From the NCBI GenBank assembly GCA_002786225.1, contig PEQN01000004.1, positions 21,915-85,914 on the forward strand: DNA of 64,000 nt, read 5' to 3'. Shown here piece after piece: positions 1 to 9,367 of this stretch. The translations under genes and the position numbers were made by a program. Each line of letters starts with the position of its first letter. Position 1 is the first letter of the stretch. The DNA comes from Leptospira sp. (GTDB lineage Bacteria > Spirochaetota > Leptospiria > Leptospirales > Leptospiraceae). The notes below the pieces were generated by a model. It was given only the letters and a program-made list of their open reading frames with translations. It had not been told where the DNA came from and searched no databases.

Positions 1-128
1 AAAAAATAGTGTTATTTCTGCTAGTTTATTATTTCTATCTGTTAGTGGAAAACCCTTGAGTTCTAATTCAGATTCTATATTCTTGGTGAAATGTTGGGAA
101 GTAGATGAGAGAAGGGGAAGGATTTGAT

Positions 129-3100
129 ATGGGAAAGGAAGTTATATCACCAATTGCAATCGATTTAGGCGCTAAGAATACAGGTGTTTTTGCTGCTACA
201 TATGTTCCTGGTGAATTTTTAACAAATCCTGATATAATAAAGGAAGGCTATCTGCTTCAAATGGGAGATATTCAACTATCACAAGCAGATCGAACTGTTA
301 AAAGGCACCAATTGAGGGGAAATCGAAGAAAAAAGTTAGTTCGAAGATTGCTTTTTCTAATTTTAAAGGAGAAATTTGGAATTAATGAGTTTTCTAAAAG
401 CACATCGGAATTCTTACAAGGACTTTTGAAACGACGAGGCTTTTCCTATATCTCTGAAAATATAAATGAGGATGTTCTAAAATCGGCTGATTTAGAATTT
501 TTCGAACAGTTTACCCAAGGAAAAATCACTAAGAAATCGCCTTTATTGAATCAGTTGTTTGATATTTCTCAAAATCTTTACGATGCTCAAAGCTTACTTG
601 ATTGTGAAATATTTCAAAAAAATAAAAAGGATATTAAATCTTTTCTTAGAACCCAAGAGATTGAAGTTAACGATGATCTTCTGGATCAAATTGAATCTAC
701 GAAAAGTTATTTAGAAACTATAATAAAGTCTGATATAGATGGACATAAACATCGAAGAGATTATATAAAAAATATTTCTAAAGACGTAGAAGCTAAGTGG
801 AAATCTATTCAGGAATTTAGTAGTCTTAATATGGAGCCTTTAGATTTTTCAAATCTTTTAGGGCACATCTCTAATTTACAACTTAAACCGCTCAGAAAGT
901 ATTTCAACGATCCTCAAATGGCTGAAGGAAATGATTATTGGGACGAAGAAAGGTTGGGGACTATTATTCGAAAATGGCTAAAGTCCTTGAGACCCTCAGA
1001 AGCAAAAGATATTCAAAACCTTAGAACATTACTTTCCAAAATTAGGAGTAATGAGAGTAAAATAATAGAGATATTACTGAAAACAAATCCAGAACTATCA
1101 ATACCACCTTACGAGGATATGAACAATAGAAGAATTCCATCTTGCCAAACCCAGTATCTCCATACTCCTGCACTAAACCAACTCTACCCACGATGGAAGA
1201 TATGGACGGATAAGTTAGTTAAGGATTTAACTGACGGAAAGGAATTGATTGCAGATGCAGGTTTTGATGATTTTCGATTGGATTCAGAACTGATTATTCT
1301 GCCAAAAGTAGGTGAATCGTATAAAGAAATTCAAGATAGAAAACAGGCTAGATTACTTCAGAGGGTATTGGATCTTTCCAAGAAGGTTGATCCTTATAGC
1401 ATTCGATCTCAATCAGTTGAAACGAAAAAAGGGCTAACAAAAAAGGAAAAATCTGAATTAGCAGGTGCTAAAGATAGATTGGATAAACTGCTAGATAAAG
1501 ATAGTGATGCCTTTATTGGAATGGCAAAAGACTACTACAATCAGCTAAAAACCATACGCCAGGGGATTGAATTATCTGAAGATATTTCTCTATTCCACTC
1601 TTGCGAGGAAAAGACAAAAAAGAAAGGAAATAATCAAACAGAAAGCATTCGAACAATACTTGGAATAAATAATATAAGCGATGAAAGATTGGAAACTATT
1701 ATGGATACTGTCTGGAAAGATAGACTTTATGGCAACACGACTCTAAGATCCTATTGCAATTCATGCGAAGAGGCACGGAAGAAAGATGGAACAGCATTCA
1801 TTCTTACATTATCGAGTGTGAAGAAGAAAAAGAAACTCAATATTAATATTACAGAAGACCACGAAAAAAAGGTTTCTGGACTTCTAGATAATATGCATCT
1901 TGCAGTGAAGAAAATCTGTGAAGCATTTCCTGAAATCCAAGAAATCAGTTCCAAGAGAATGGAGAGAGATTGGGAGGATAAAGATTATAATTATCTTCCT
2001 TTTGCTAACTTATTTAGCCTAGCTCAGATATTCAATATTTTGGAAGGAGACACTAGAGGTTTTTCAAAAATATGTAATCAATGTATAGTAGAAAATAAAT
2101 GGAGAGGAACAATTGTTCGATCAGGATCCAACCTAGATCAAGGTGCGATAGCAAGTCGACTGAATAGCGACACAATTAGGCAATTTGATGGTGTTCTTCG
2201 AAGAATGACAGACCGTTTAGCATTCGAGATAGCATATAAAAAGAAAGAAGAACTCAAAGATATAAACCGAAATTCAAAAATTATTATTCCAATTCTAACT
2301 GAAATGAATCGTTTTGAATTCAACCTTGACCTAGGTCATTACAAGCTAGAGGCAAGAATTGCATCTCGGATGCAGAAAAAGGGAAATCAAAAAAACGAAC
2401 AGGCATTAGAAAGATTGGAATCATTTGAAGACAGCAAGAAGGATAGAATTAAAGAAGCATCTCTCCAAATATGTGCAATTACTGGTAAAGCAATAGGAGA
2501 AAATGGGCAGATTGATCATATTATACCTCGAAGCCATTCAAAGAAATCGAACGCAACCATCTTCAACACGGAAATGAATCTAATATATCTTTCAACTGGA
2601 GGGAATGTTCAAAAAGGAGCAAAGTTTTACTCTATAGCTGATCTTCATCCGAATTACCTCCAAGCTCAGTTTGGAACCAAAGATAAAGAACAAGTTCAAA
2701 AACAAATAACGGAAGGAATCGAATCTATTCTAAGAATAAAACGAAAAGTATTTCGATCTTATCGACCTGATGAACAGAAGATTTTGAGACATAGCTTGTT
2801 TATTCCAGAATTGTTTCCCTTAGTTATTCCTTTATTGGGTGAAGGAATCATGGCGAAGGCTAATGGAACCCAAGCCTATCTAGCAAGATGTCTACAGAAA
2901 AGATTGAAGGATATATTAGAAAAAGAAGGTTTTAAAAATTTCGAATTTTCAATCTTTCATTTAAGATCTGAAGAAATTTCTGATATAAGAAAAGAACTAT
3001 CAAACTATAAACAAGATTATTCAAAACCTGGTAAGGGGCAACAGCAAGCACCAGGGAGTCATATTTTGGACGCAGTCTCTGTCCTGGTTGGAAGTCTTGG

Positions 3101-4517
3101 AAATCCCAATATACAATCTATATTAAAGACTGATATATTTTCAGAGGATAAGGGAGATATGTCCAAGGAAGAACAAGCAAAGTCGATTGAAGCTTGCCTA
3201 CCTTCTCAGATTAGAATCCTTAAGATTGATAGTTTGCCTAAGTATAGAAAAAAAAATCTAGGAAGTAAGTCACTATTCAAGGAAGGAATCTTTGGTGAAA
3301 GATTTGTTCCTTTGTATTTGCATAAAGAAATGCTCTTTATCGGTTTCGATACTCAAATGAAATCAGGATTAGAAATTAAGAATAATCCTGAAAAAGTATT
3401 TGATGCATTGAAACCTTACTTCATGATTCACAATATTTCTTATAATCAAGCTTTGGAATTATCAAAGAAATCTATTATTCGATTCCCTATCGATCGAAAG
3501 AAAGCTGTTAGATATTTGTTTGACTCAGTAAAACAAAATACATGGAACGATGTGTCAGAAATTTTACAGGGTTTAAGATATACAGTTTCTAAAAAAGATA
3601 TAGCTTCCCAGATAGTTGATAAAAATAGCAAGATTCAAGATAAAGAAGAGATATTAAAAGAAACACAAAAAAATATAAAAGTCGAAATATCGAAACTGGA
3701 ACTAACTGGCGAACTTCTAAAGGGAGTATTTGAATATCCAGGGATTACAGATTGGAATACCTTCCTGAAAGATTTCTATAAACAGAAAGGAATTAAGACT
3801 GGGGAAAAACTAAACTTTGAAATCTACGACAAGTTTTGTCGTGAATATTTCAATATAATTAAGCAAGATAAACAACACCAAAAAGTAAGAAAAATGTTTA
3901 GTCTTCCAGTGATAGACAATCCATCAGGTGGATTTAGAATCAAAAGGAAGAACTATGATGGTACAGAAATTTATCAGGTAGCAACTGCGGACGATGGCTA
4001 TGCTGCGGGTTTTACAGTTATTGATGGAAATGTAGAAATCTATAATAAAAAACTCGGAAGAGCTTTACCCAGTTTGGAAAAAGCAGAAAGCATTTCAACT
4101 TTACAAAATAAAAATAATTCTTCGGATGATTTTGTTTTCATGGATGATTGGAGAGAGATTGACATATCCGAAGTTGAAACATTAAAGAGACTGTGCATAC
4201 AACCAAATTCGTTACCGCGTGCTAGAATATATGCTGAAGTAAATATAACAGACTTCAAAAAGGTCTGCGAAAACATAGACTCTCTAAGCATATATAAAAT
4301 CCCGCAAGTTTTAAAACTTAAAGACAATATTAAAATATCAGAGAATTTTAAAATTTTAAAGGAGCCTAGGGGAGATATTCGTGTAAAATTAATTGATGCC
4401 AAAAAAGGGATTTTAGGTATTGAATATATCATTCAATCCACAGATAAGGCAATCAGTGAACTCTATAACTTAGGTAAACCAATAGGATCCCCATATGCGA
4501 CACCTGACAGTAATTAA
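129..4517 (+). CDS. cas9: Cas9 endonuclease, type II-B (Csx12-like)
   Basis: RNA-guided DNA endonuclease of a CRISPR-Cas system. RuvC-I is at the N terminus (IAIDLGAKNTGV, catalytic Asp12 counted from 129), followed by an Arg-rich bridge helix (residues about 50-75). RuvC-II is near PILTEMNRFEF (about 720). The HNH nuclease is at about 780-840 (IDHIIPR, His797; later Asn in NTEMNLIYL), and RuvC-III has SHILDAVSVL. Two CxxC pairs (543-546 and 649-652) lie between the recognition lobe and RuvC-II. At 1462 residues it fits the long II-B group (1350-1630 aa), and a cas4 neighbour supports II-B. The frame opens at 105, but ATG 129 has a GGGGAAGGA ribosome site six bases upstream and places RuvC-I as in relatives. 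It overlaps cas1 by 23 nt. All catalytic residues look intact. A TATATT box at 76-81 could be a -10, but I see no well-spaced -35. Confidence 0.96.
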   Translation: MGKEVISPIAIDLGAKNTGVFAATYVPGEFLTNPDIIKEGYLLQMGDIQLSQADRTVKRHQLRGNRRKKLVRRLLFLILKEKFGINEFSKSTSEFLQGLLKRRGFSYISENINEDVLKSADLEFFEQFTQGKITKKSPLLNQLFDISQNLYDAQSLLDCEIFQKNKKDIKSFLRTQEIEVNDDLLDQIESTKSYLETIIKSDIDGHKHRRDYIKNISKDVEAKWKSIQEFSSLNMEPLDFSNLLGHISNLQLKPLRKYFNDPQMAEGNDYWDEERLGTIIRKWLKSLRPSEAKDIQNLRTLLSKIRSNESKIIEILLKTNPELSIPPYEDMNNRRIPSCQTQYLHTPALNQLYPRWKIWTDKLVKDLTDGKELIADAGFDDFRLDSELIILPKVGESYKEIQDRKQARLLQRVLDLSKKVDPYSIRSQSVETKKGLTKKEKSELAGAKDRLDKLLDKDSDAFIGMAKDYYNQLKTIRQGIELSEDISLFHSCEEKTKKKGNNQTESIRTILGINNISDERLETIMDTVWKDRLYGNTTLRSYCNSCEEARKKDGTAFILTLSSVKKKKKLNINITEDHEKKVSGLLDNMHLAVKKICEAFPEIQEISSKRMERDWEDKDYNYLPFANLFSLAQIFNILEGDTRGFSKICNQCIVENKWRGTIVRSGSNLDQGAIASRLNSDTIRQFDGVLRRMTDRLAFEIAYKKKEELKDINRNSKIIIPILTEMNRFEFNLDLGHYKLEARIASRMQKKGNQKNEQALERLESFEDSKKDRIKEASLQICAITGKAIGENGQIDHIIPRSHSKKSNATIFNTEMNLIYLSTGGNVQKGAKFYSIADLHPNYLQAQFGTKDKEQVQKQITEGIESILRIKRKVFRSYRPDEQKILRHSLFIPELFPLVIPLLGEGIMAKANGTQAYLARCLQKRLKDILEKEGFKNFEFSIFHLRSEEISDIRKELSNYKQDYSKPGKGQQQAPGSHILDAVSVLVGSLGNPNIQSILKTDIFSEDKGDMSKEEQAKSIEACLPSQIRILKIDSLPKYRKKNLGSKSLFKEGIFGERFVPLYLHKEMLFIGFDTQMKSGLEIKNNPEKVFDALKPYFMIHNISYNQALELSKKSIIRFPIDRKKAVRYLFDSVKQNTWNDVSEILQGLRYTVSKKDIASQIVDKNSKIQDKEEILKETQKNIKVEISKLELTGELLKGVFEYPGITDWNTFLKDFYKQKGIKTGEKLNFEIYDKFCREYFNIIKQDKQHQKVRKMFSLPVIDNPSGGFRIKRKNYDGTEIYQVATADDGYAAGFTVIDGNVEIYNKKLGRALPSLEKAESISTLQNKNNSSDDFVFMDDWREIDISEVETLKRLCIQPNSLPRARIYAEVNITDFKKVCENIDSLSIYKIPQVLKLKDNIKISENFKILKEPRGDIRVKLIDAKKGILGIEYIIQSTDKAISELYNLGKPIGSPYATPDSN

Positions 4518-5487
4518 CGCTGGATCCCATTTAAAATTGGATGGTAGTCTTTTATTGATCATGGAAGGCTCTGATCTTGTCAAAGAAGTTCCTCTCAATC
4601 GAGTTAAGTCAGTAACAGTACTAAACCGTGGGGTTTCCTTAACAAGTAATTTGGTGCAAAGCTTTTCGGATAGGGGAATTCGTCTTTTTATTCAGGATTT
4701 CAGAAAAAGGCATACTGCTTGTATTTCTGGAACTCATCAGCATGCAGTGGTCGCGATTCGCAAAAAGCAATTTGAGATGATAGAATCAAAATCTGAATCA
4801 ATTGCAAGTTCAATAATATATGGCAAATTAAGGAACCAACGTGCAGTTTTACTATACTTTTCAAAGTATTTCCAAAATGAGAATATTAAGAAGTATGAAG
4901 AATTAAAAAAAACTTCAGAAGAATTGTTGATGCTCTCTAATAGACTTCTTGATTCTCGAAATTCTCAAGAACCAGATTGGAGAAATCGAGTCTTAGGTTA
5001 TGAAGGAAGGGGAGCAGCAAGTTATTGGAGAACTATATCCAATTTAGAGTTAGGTGGTAATAGCTTCAAATCCCGAACTGGTCGAGCAGCAATAGACATT
5101 ACAAACCAAGCGCTAAATTTAGGTTATGCGATTCTTGAATCTTATGTGTGGAATGCATTATCCAATACAGGAATGGAAATATATGCTGGTTTTCTTCACA
5201 CGGACAGACCAGGTAAGCCATCAATGGTTGTAGACTTTATGGAAGAGTATAGACCATGGGTTGTTGATAGATCCGTTATGAAGCTAAGGGCTGAATTAAA
5301 TAAGAAAAAGCAGCTAGATGATTCATTAAAAAAATCTATAATTGAAGAAATCCACAAAACATTTCTAAAAAAATATCATTACAAAAAACAAAAAGTAAAA
5401 CTTGAATCAATTCTCCAGAAACAAGCCTATCGACTAGCTGGTTCTTTATTTGACAAAGAATATAAACCTTATATTTTTAAATGGTAA
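4495..5487 (+). CDS. cas1: Cas1 integrase
   Basis: Metal-dependent integrase that, with Cas2, inserts new spacers at CRISPR repeats. The 330-aa length is normal. The N-terminal beta domain is followed by the helical catalytic domain. The conserved Glu is in GYEGRGAASYW (Glu170), and His235 and Asp247 lie in the stretch LHTDRPGKPSMVVDF, giving the standard E-H-D metal site. It starts inside the last codons of cas9 and is followed after 6 nt by cas2, so the four cas genes form one operon. No truncation is visible, so the adaptation module should be competent. The family assignment is firm. Activity on this particular array is inferred. Confidence 0.95.
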   Translation: MRHLTVINAGSHLKLDGSLLLIMEGSDLVKEVPLNRVKSVTVLNRGVSLTSNLVQSFSDRGIRLFIQDFRKRHTACISGTHQHAVVAIRKKQFEMIESKSESIASSIIYGKLRNQRAVLLYFSKYFQNENIKKYEELKKTSEELLMLSNRLLDSRNSQEPDWRNRVLGYEGRGAASYWRTISNLELGGNSFKSRTGRAAIDITNQALNLGYAILESYVWNALSNTGMEIYAGFLHTDRPGKPSMVVDFMEEYRPWVVDRSVMKLRAELNKKKQLDDSLKKSIIEEIHKTFLKKYHYKKQKVKLESILQKQAYRLAGSLFDKEYKPYIFKW

Positions 5488-5493
5488 TTCAAA

Positions 5494-5790
5494 TTGAATT
5501 TATTAAAAGAAATTGTTGTTATTTATGACATATCAAAGAACAAACAAAGAACCAAGATATTCAAAGAATTAAAAAATATTGGTCTTCAGAATATTCAAAA
5601 TTCAGTTTTCTGGGGACGAGTAAATGAAGCAGAAAAAAGATCAATTCAAAGATTATTCAAAGAACATTTAGATAAAGAAACTGATAAGGCATTTATACTC
5701 GAGACTAGACTCTCGGTACAAATTAAGTTATCCGGATTCGGTTATGGAGATGGTAGTCAATTCGATGAAGAACTATACTACATTGCATAG
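5494..5790 (+). CDS. cas2: Cas2 adaptation protein
   Basis: Small ferredoxin-fold partner of Cas1 in the spacer-integration complex. The 98 residues begin with a beta strand ending in VVIYDIS (Asp12 is the usual conserved acidic residue). Next comes a helix with KIFKELKNIGL and the NSVFWGRV strand typical of Cas2. No ATG is available upstream of the core, so the TTG at 5494, 6 nt after the cas1 stop, is the likely start. There is no clear ribosome site, so translational coupling to cas1 is probable. The 3' end overlaps cas4 by up to 47 nt in another frame. Confidence 0.92.
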   Translation: MNLLKEIVVIYDISKNKQRTKIFKELKNIGLQNIQNSVFWGRVNEAEKRSIQRLFKEHLDKETDKAFILETRLSVQIKLSGFGYGDGSQFDEELYYIA

Positions 5791-6361
5791 CTTACCGATA
5801 AGCTTATTGAGACAATATGTTTTTTGTCCCAGGATTCCGTACTATTCGGAACTACTCGGCTTTAATTCAAATGAACCATTGTGGACTGAGCAAGGGCAAA
5901 AATTTCATTCGGACATTGAATCATTAATCAAAAGGAGATTACCTTCAAAATTTGGCCTAGCCAATCCAAGATTCGAAAAAAGGATGAATGTTGTTTCCTT
6001 TGAACTTAATCTTCATGGGATAGTAGACTATACTTTTTATAATGATGAATACGTAGTACCGATTGAATTTAAAATCTCTGGAAATAAACCTACTCGTGGG
6101 CAGGAACTTCAATTGCTCGCCTATGGGTATGCTCTTTCGGAAATGAAGAATTTGAATTTTGAAAGGGGATATTTTCTTTTCGGCAATAACAAGAAACCCT
6201 ATTCTGTATTTCCGAGTGAAGAAAAAAAGAAAGATATTATAAAAATCGTAAATCAAATCAAAAACGATCAAATTACGATGCTATTGCCAGAATCAGCAGC
6301 ATCAATTAATAAATGCACGCAATGCGAATTTCTAAATCTTTGCAATGATAGGAATTTTTAA
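5744..6361 (+). CDS. cas4: Cas4 RecB-like exonuclease
   Basis: PD-(D/E)XK nuclease with an iron-sulphur cluster that trims prespacers and selects PAMs; among type II systems it marks II-B. The N-terminal Cys28 (YVFCPRIPYY) and C-terminal Cys191, Cys194 and Cys200 (CTQCEFLNLC) would bind 4Fe-4S. The nuclease motifs are GIVD (Asp), PIEFKIS (Glu and Lys) and a downstream QLQLLAYGYAL resembling the RecB Q-x3-Y motif. Starts at 5750 and 5765 are also possible; 5744 gives the full N terminus. It is the last gene of the cas operon. Its stop lies against the predicted 3' end of the convergent tracrRNA. Confidence 0.93.
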   Translation: MEMVVNSMKNYTTLHSLPISLLRQYVFCPRIPYYSELLGFNSNEPLWTEQGQKFHSDIESLIKRRLPSKFGLANPRFEKRMNVVSFELNLHGIVDYTFYNDEYVVPIEFKISGNKPTRGQELQLLAYGYALSEMKNLNFERGYFLFGNNKKPYSVFPSEEKKKDIIKIVNQIKNDQITMLLPESAASINKCTQCEFLNLCNDRNF

Positions 6362-6364
6362 GAA

Positions 6365-6440
6365 CACTAACTTACTGACCATACGCACTGTAGAGGGTCA
6401 GCCAATCTTACATTTGATTGATTTCAGTTGTACGAATCTC
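6365..6440 (-). ncRNA. Predicted tracrRNA
   Basis: Read on the - strand, the DNA gives GAGATTCGTACAACTGAAAT (plus coordinates about 6421-6440), the complement of the crRNA repeat end GTTTCAGTTGATCGAATCTC. There is one 2x2 internal loop and a terminal G-U pair, as expected for a repeat:anti-repeat duplex. Downstream are a 5-bp stem (CAATC 6403-6407 with GATTG 6416-6420) and a 6-bp stem (CTGACC 6375-6380 with GGTCAG 6396-6401). The position between cas4 and the array matches the Francisella novicida II-B layout. I see no U-rich terminator, so the 3' end is approximate and may extend into the cas4 3' end. The prediction rests on sequence complementarity only. Confidence 0.77.
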
Positions 6441-6446
6441 AATTAC

Positions 6447-6474
6447 ACTATGACTTGTTTTCGCAAAATGTCTA
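6447..6474 (-). promoter_or_regulatory. Possible promoter of the tracrRNA
   Basis: On the - strand TAGACA (6469-6474, 5 of 6 to the -35 consensus) is separated by 16 nt from CATAGT (6447-6452, 4 of 6 to TATAAT). A start about 7 nt further would fall at about 6440, the first base of the anti-repeat. The position is right, but the -10 is only moderate. Confidence 0.42.
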
Positions 6475-6505
6475 TCTTTTTTTGCAAAATACCTTATTGC
6501 GAATT

Positions 6506-6554
6506 AAAAAAAAAGAAAACCCTCCCAATTGTCTTTTTGGGACATTTGAGAGGG
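6506..6554 (-). terminator. Rho-independent terminator of the CRISPR array
   Basis: Arms 6520-6533 and 6541-6554 form a 14-bp stem with one G-U pair and one mismatch around a 7-nt loop. On the - strand the stem is followed by TTTTCTTTTTTTTT (6506-6519). On the + strand no T tract follows. The stem ends two bases before the first repeat, so it terminates transcription that has crossed the array from right to left. This is the best evidence for array direction. Confidence 0.87.
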
Positions 6555-6556
6555 CT

Positions 6557-9367
6557 CCATCATGTTCAGTCTTGAGATTCGATCAACTGAAACCTACTGA
6601 CTAATCTCTTAGAAAAAGAAGGATATGGCCATCATGTTCAGTCTTGAGATTCGATCAACTGAAACTTTAAAATAGTAGGGGCATTGAATTTTACTATAGG
6701 TCCATCATGTTCAGTCTTGAGATTCGATCAACTGAAACCTATCATAAGAAACTTCCTATCAATGAAAATTCTTTCCATCATGTTCAGTCTTGAGATTCGA
6801 TCAACTGAAACTTAAAAAAACTTTCAAAGGTTGAAGCTGAAAGATCCATCATGTTCAGTCTTGAGATTCGATCAACTGAAACTTCGATAGAAAGATAGCT
6901 CATCTCGCAAGTGGAGCCATCATGTTCAGTCTTGAGATTCGATCAACTGAAACATACAAATCAGCTCTGCCCATGGTTGTTGAATAGCCATCATGTTCAG
7001 TCTTGAGATTCGATCAACTGAAACAGGGCACGGAGTCCTACAACACCTACTAAATGACCATCATGTTCAGTCTTGAGATTCGATCAACTGAAACAAATAC
7101 AAGACGGCAATCATGTATCCAATGTGGTCCATCATGTTCAGTCTTGAGATTCGATCAACTGAAACTTAATAATTCAGCAGGAGGGAGGACAAACTGAGAC
7201 CATCATGTTCAGTCTTGAGATTCGATCAACTGAAACAAACAATCAAGCTTCCAACCGGACAGCTTTCTTACCATCATGTTCAGTCTTGAGATTCGATCAA
7301 CTGAAACTTATAAAATCTGAATTGATCGCTGGTTTGGTAGTTAGCCATCATGTTCAGTCTTGAGATTCGATCAACTGAAACTAATCTTTCTAGGTCTTCC
7401 CGGCTTCGTCCTTGACCATCATGTTCAGTCTTGAGATTCGATCAACTGAAACATTCTTTTTCTTGCTCACTATTTGGACCTTCAGCCATCATGTTCAGTC
7501 TTGAGATTCGATCAACTGAAACGCACATTTGAGCATATTCAGAGGCTTGGCGGGTCCATCATGTTCAGTCTTGAGATTCGATCAACTGAAACTCAACAAC
7601 TGCGTTTATCAGATCACTTGCATAAGCCATCATGTTCAGTCTTGAGATTCGATCAACTGAAACACTGCTCGACCCATAACATATTTCCGAGGAAAAATCC
7701 ATCATGTTCAGTCTTGAGATTCGATCAACTGAAACCTATTGGGTTTATTTACAACAAAGGCGACAACTATTTCCATCATGTTCAGTCTTGAGATTCGATC
7801 AACTGAAACATCTTTACGATTTCCGCTGGATTATTGTTAGTGGTCCATCATGTTCAGTCTTGAGATTCGATCAACTGAAACCTCAGATTCTGGTGACTCA
7901 ACGTGTATCCCTTTTTCCATCATGTTCAGTCTTGAGATTCGATCAACTGAAACTAGAGATAATCATTTTAAATAAGGAGAATTAGAAACCATCATGTTCA
8001 GTCTTGAGATTCGATCAACTGAAACGAAGGATTTTATTCCGTGTTTTCATTTTGCTTCTCCATCATGTTCAGTCTTGAGATTCGATCAACTGAAACCCCA
8101 GAATAAGCACTGGCATTAGTAAAACATCTAGCCATCATGTTCAGTCTTGAGATTCGATCAACTGAAACACAGTAAGAGTAGGTGATTGCTCGTGCCGCAA
8201 TGGACCATCATGTTCAGTCTTGAGATTCGATCAACTGAAACATTCCATTTCCACCGCATCTTCCATGGAATCGATACCATCATGTTCAGTCTTGAGATTC
8301 GATCAACTGAAACTTTTGAATCTATAGATGGATACAAGCTTTCCGTTACCATCATGTTCAGTCTTGAGATTCGATCAACTGAAACTGTAAAAAAATTCAA
8401 AAAAGAGGCAACATACAACCATCATGTTCAGTCTTGAGATTCGATCAACTGAAACTGATTGGGTTAGATCTATTCGAGATCAATGCCAAGCCATCATGTT
8501 CAGTCTTGAGATTCGATCAACTGAAACATGTAAAACTATTCCGTTTTTAGTAACAACGTATCCATCATGTTCAGTCTTGAGATTCGATCAACTGAAACGA
8601 AGGAGTTCCTACTTCCAATACAGATATTAACACCATCATGTTCAGTCTTGAGATTCGATCAACTGAAACCCATTCATACACTCCCGATCCAACTGCTGTT
8701 TCTCCATCATGTTCAGTCTTGAGATTCGATCAACTGAAACAGTAGGGGAGTTGGGGAATAATGCCAATCGACACACCATCATGTTCAGTCTTGAGATTCG
8801 ATCAACTGAAACTTATCGCCTTTTTGAACCCTAAGTATATAGATTTCCATCATGTTCAGTCTTGAGATTCGATCAACTGAAACAGATAACGAGCATCAGG
8901 ATGATTGCTAGGATCAGCCATCATGTTCAGTCTTGAGATTCGATCAACTGAAACTAGTCTCCTTCTTCCTCAGCAGTAGTAAACATAGCCATCATGTTCA
9001 GTCTTGAGATTCGATCAACTGAAACAGATTGACTCATTCCATATGCTTCTGTATTAGTCCATCATGTTCAGTCTTGAGATTCGATCAACTGAAACAAGAA
9101 CTTATCAATTGCTGCCTTAACTTGTGATGACCATCATGTTCAGTCTTGAGATTCGATCAACTGAAACTCTTGATCAAGTTTTAATTCACCTATCATGTTC
9201 AGTCTTGAGATTCGATCAACTGAAACGCCACTCTCGAAACCTCCTTTTGTGAGATTTCCACCATCATGTTCAGTCTTGAGATTCGATCAACTGAAACAAT
9301 GTTTGTCCGTTTGCTCCTTCGAAAGGATTCCCATCATGTTCAGTCTTGAGATACGATCAACTGAATC
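6557..9367 (-). CRISPR. Type II-B CRISPR array, 40 repeats and 39 spacers
   Basis: The 37-nt repeats read on the + strand from CCATCATGTTC to GATCAACTGAAAC; the crRNA strand begins GTTTCAGTTG, as in F. novicida II-B. Starts: 6557, 6629, 6702, 6775, 6846, 6917, 6988, 7058, 7129, 7200, 7271, 7345, 7416, 7486, 7556, 7627, 7699, 7773, 7845, 7917, 7989, 8060, 8132, 8205, 8277, 8349, 8419, 8491, 8562, 8633, 8704, 8776, 8847, 8918, 8989, 9059, 9131, 9190, 9261, 9331. Spacers are 33-37 nt except one of 22 nt (9168-9189). Repeats 1-37 and 39 look identical. Repeat 38 has one change (position 2, C to T), and repeat 40 has two (ATTCG to ATACG, GAAAC to GAATC). The terminator shows - strand transcription, antiparallel to cas. 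Open frames through the repeats are spurious. Confidence 0.99.

Noticed and set aside
6345..6575. A 76-codon + strand frame over the tracrRNA and terminator
   Set aside because: It spans the anti-repeat, the terminator and repeat 1, has no family resemblance and is explained by the non-coding features.
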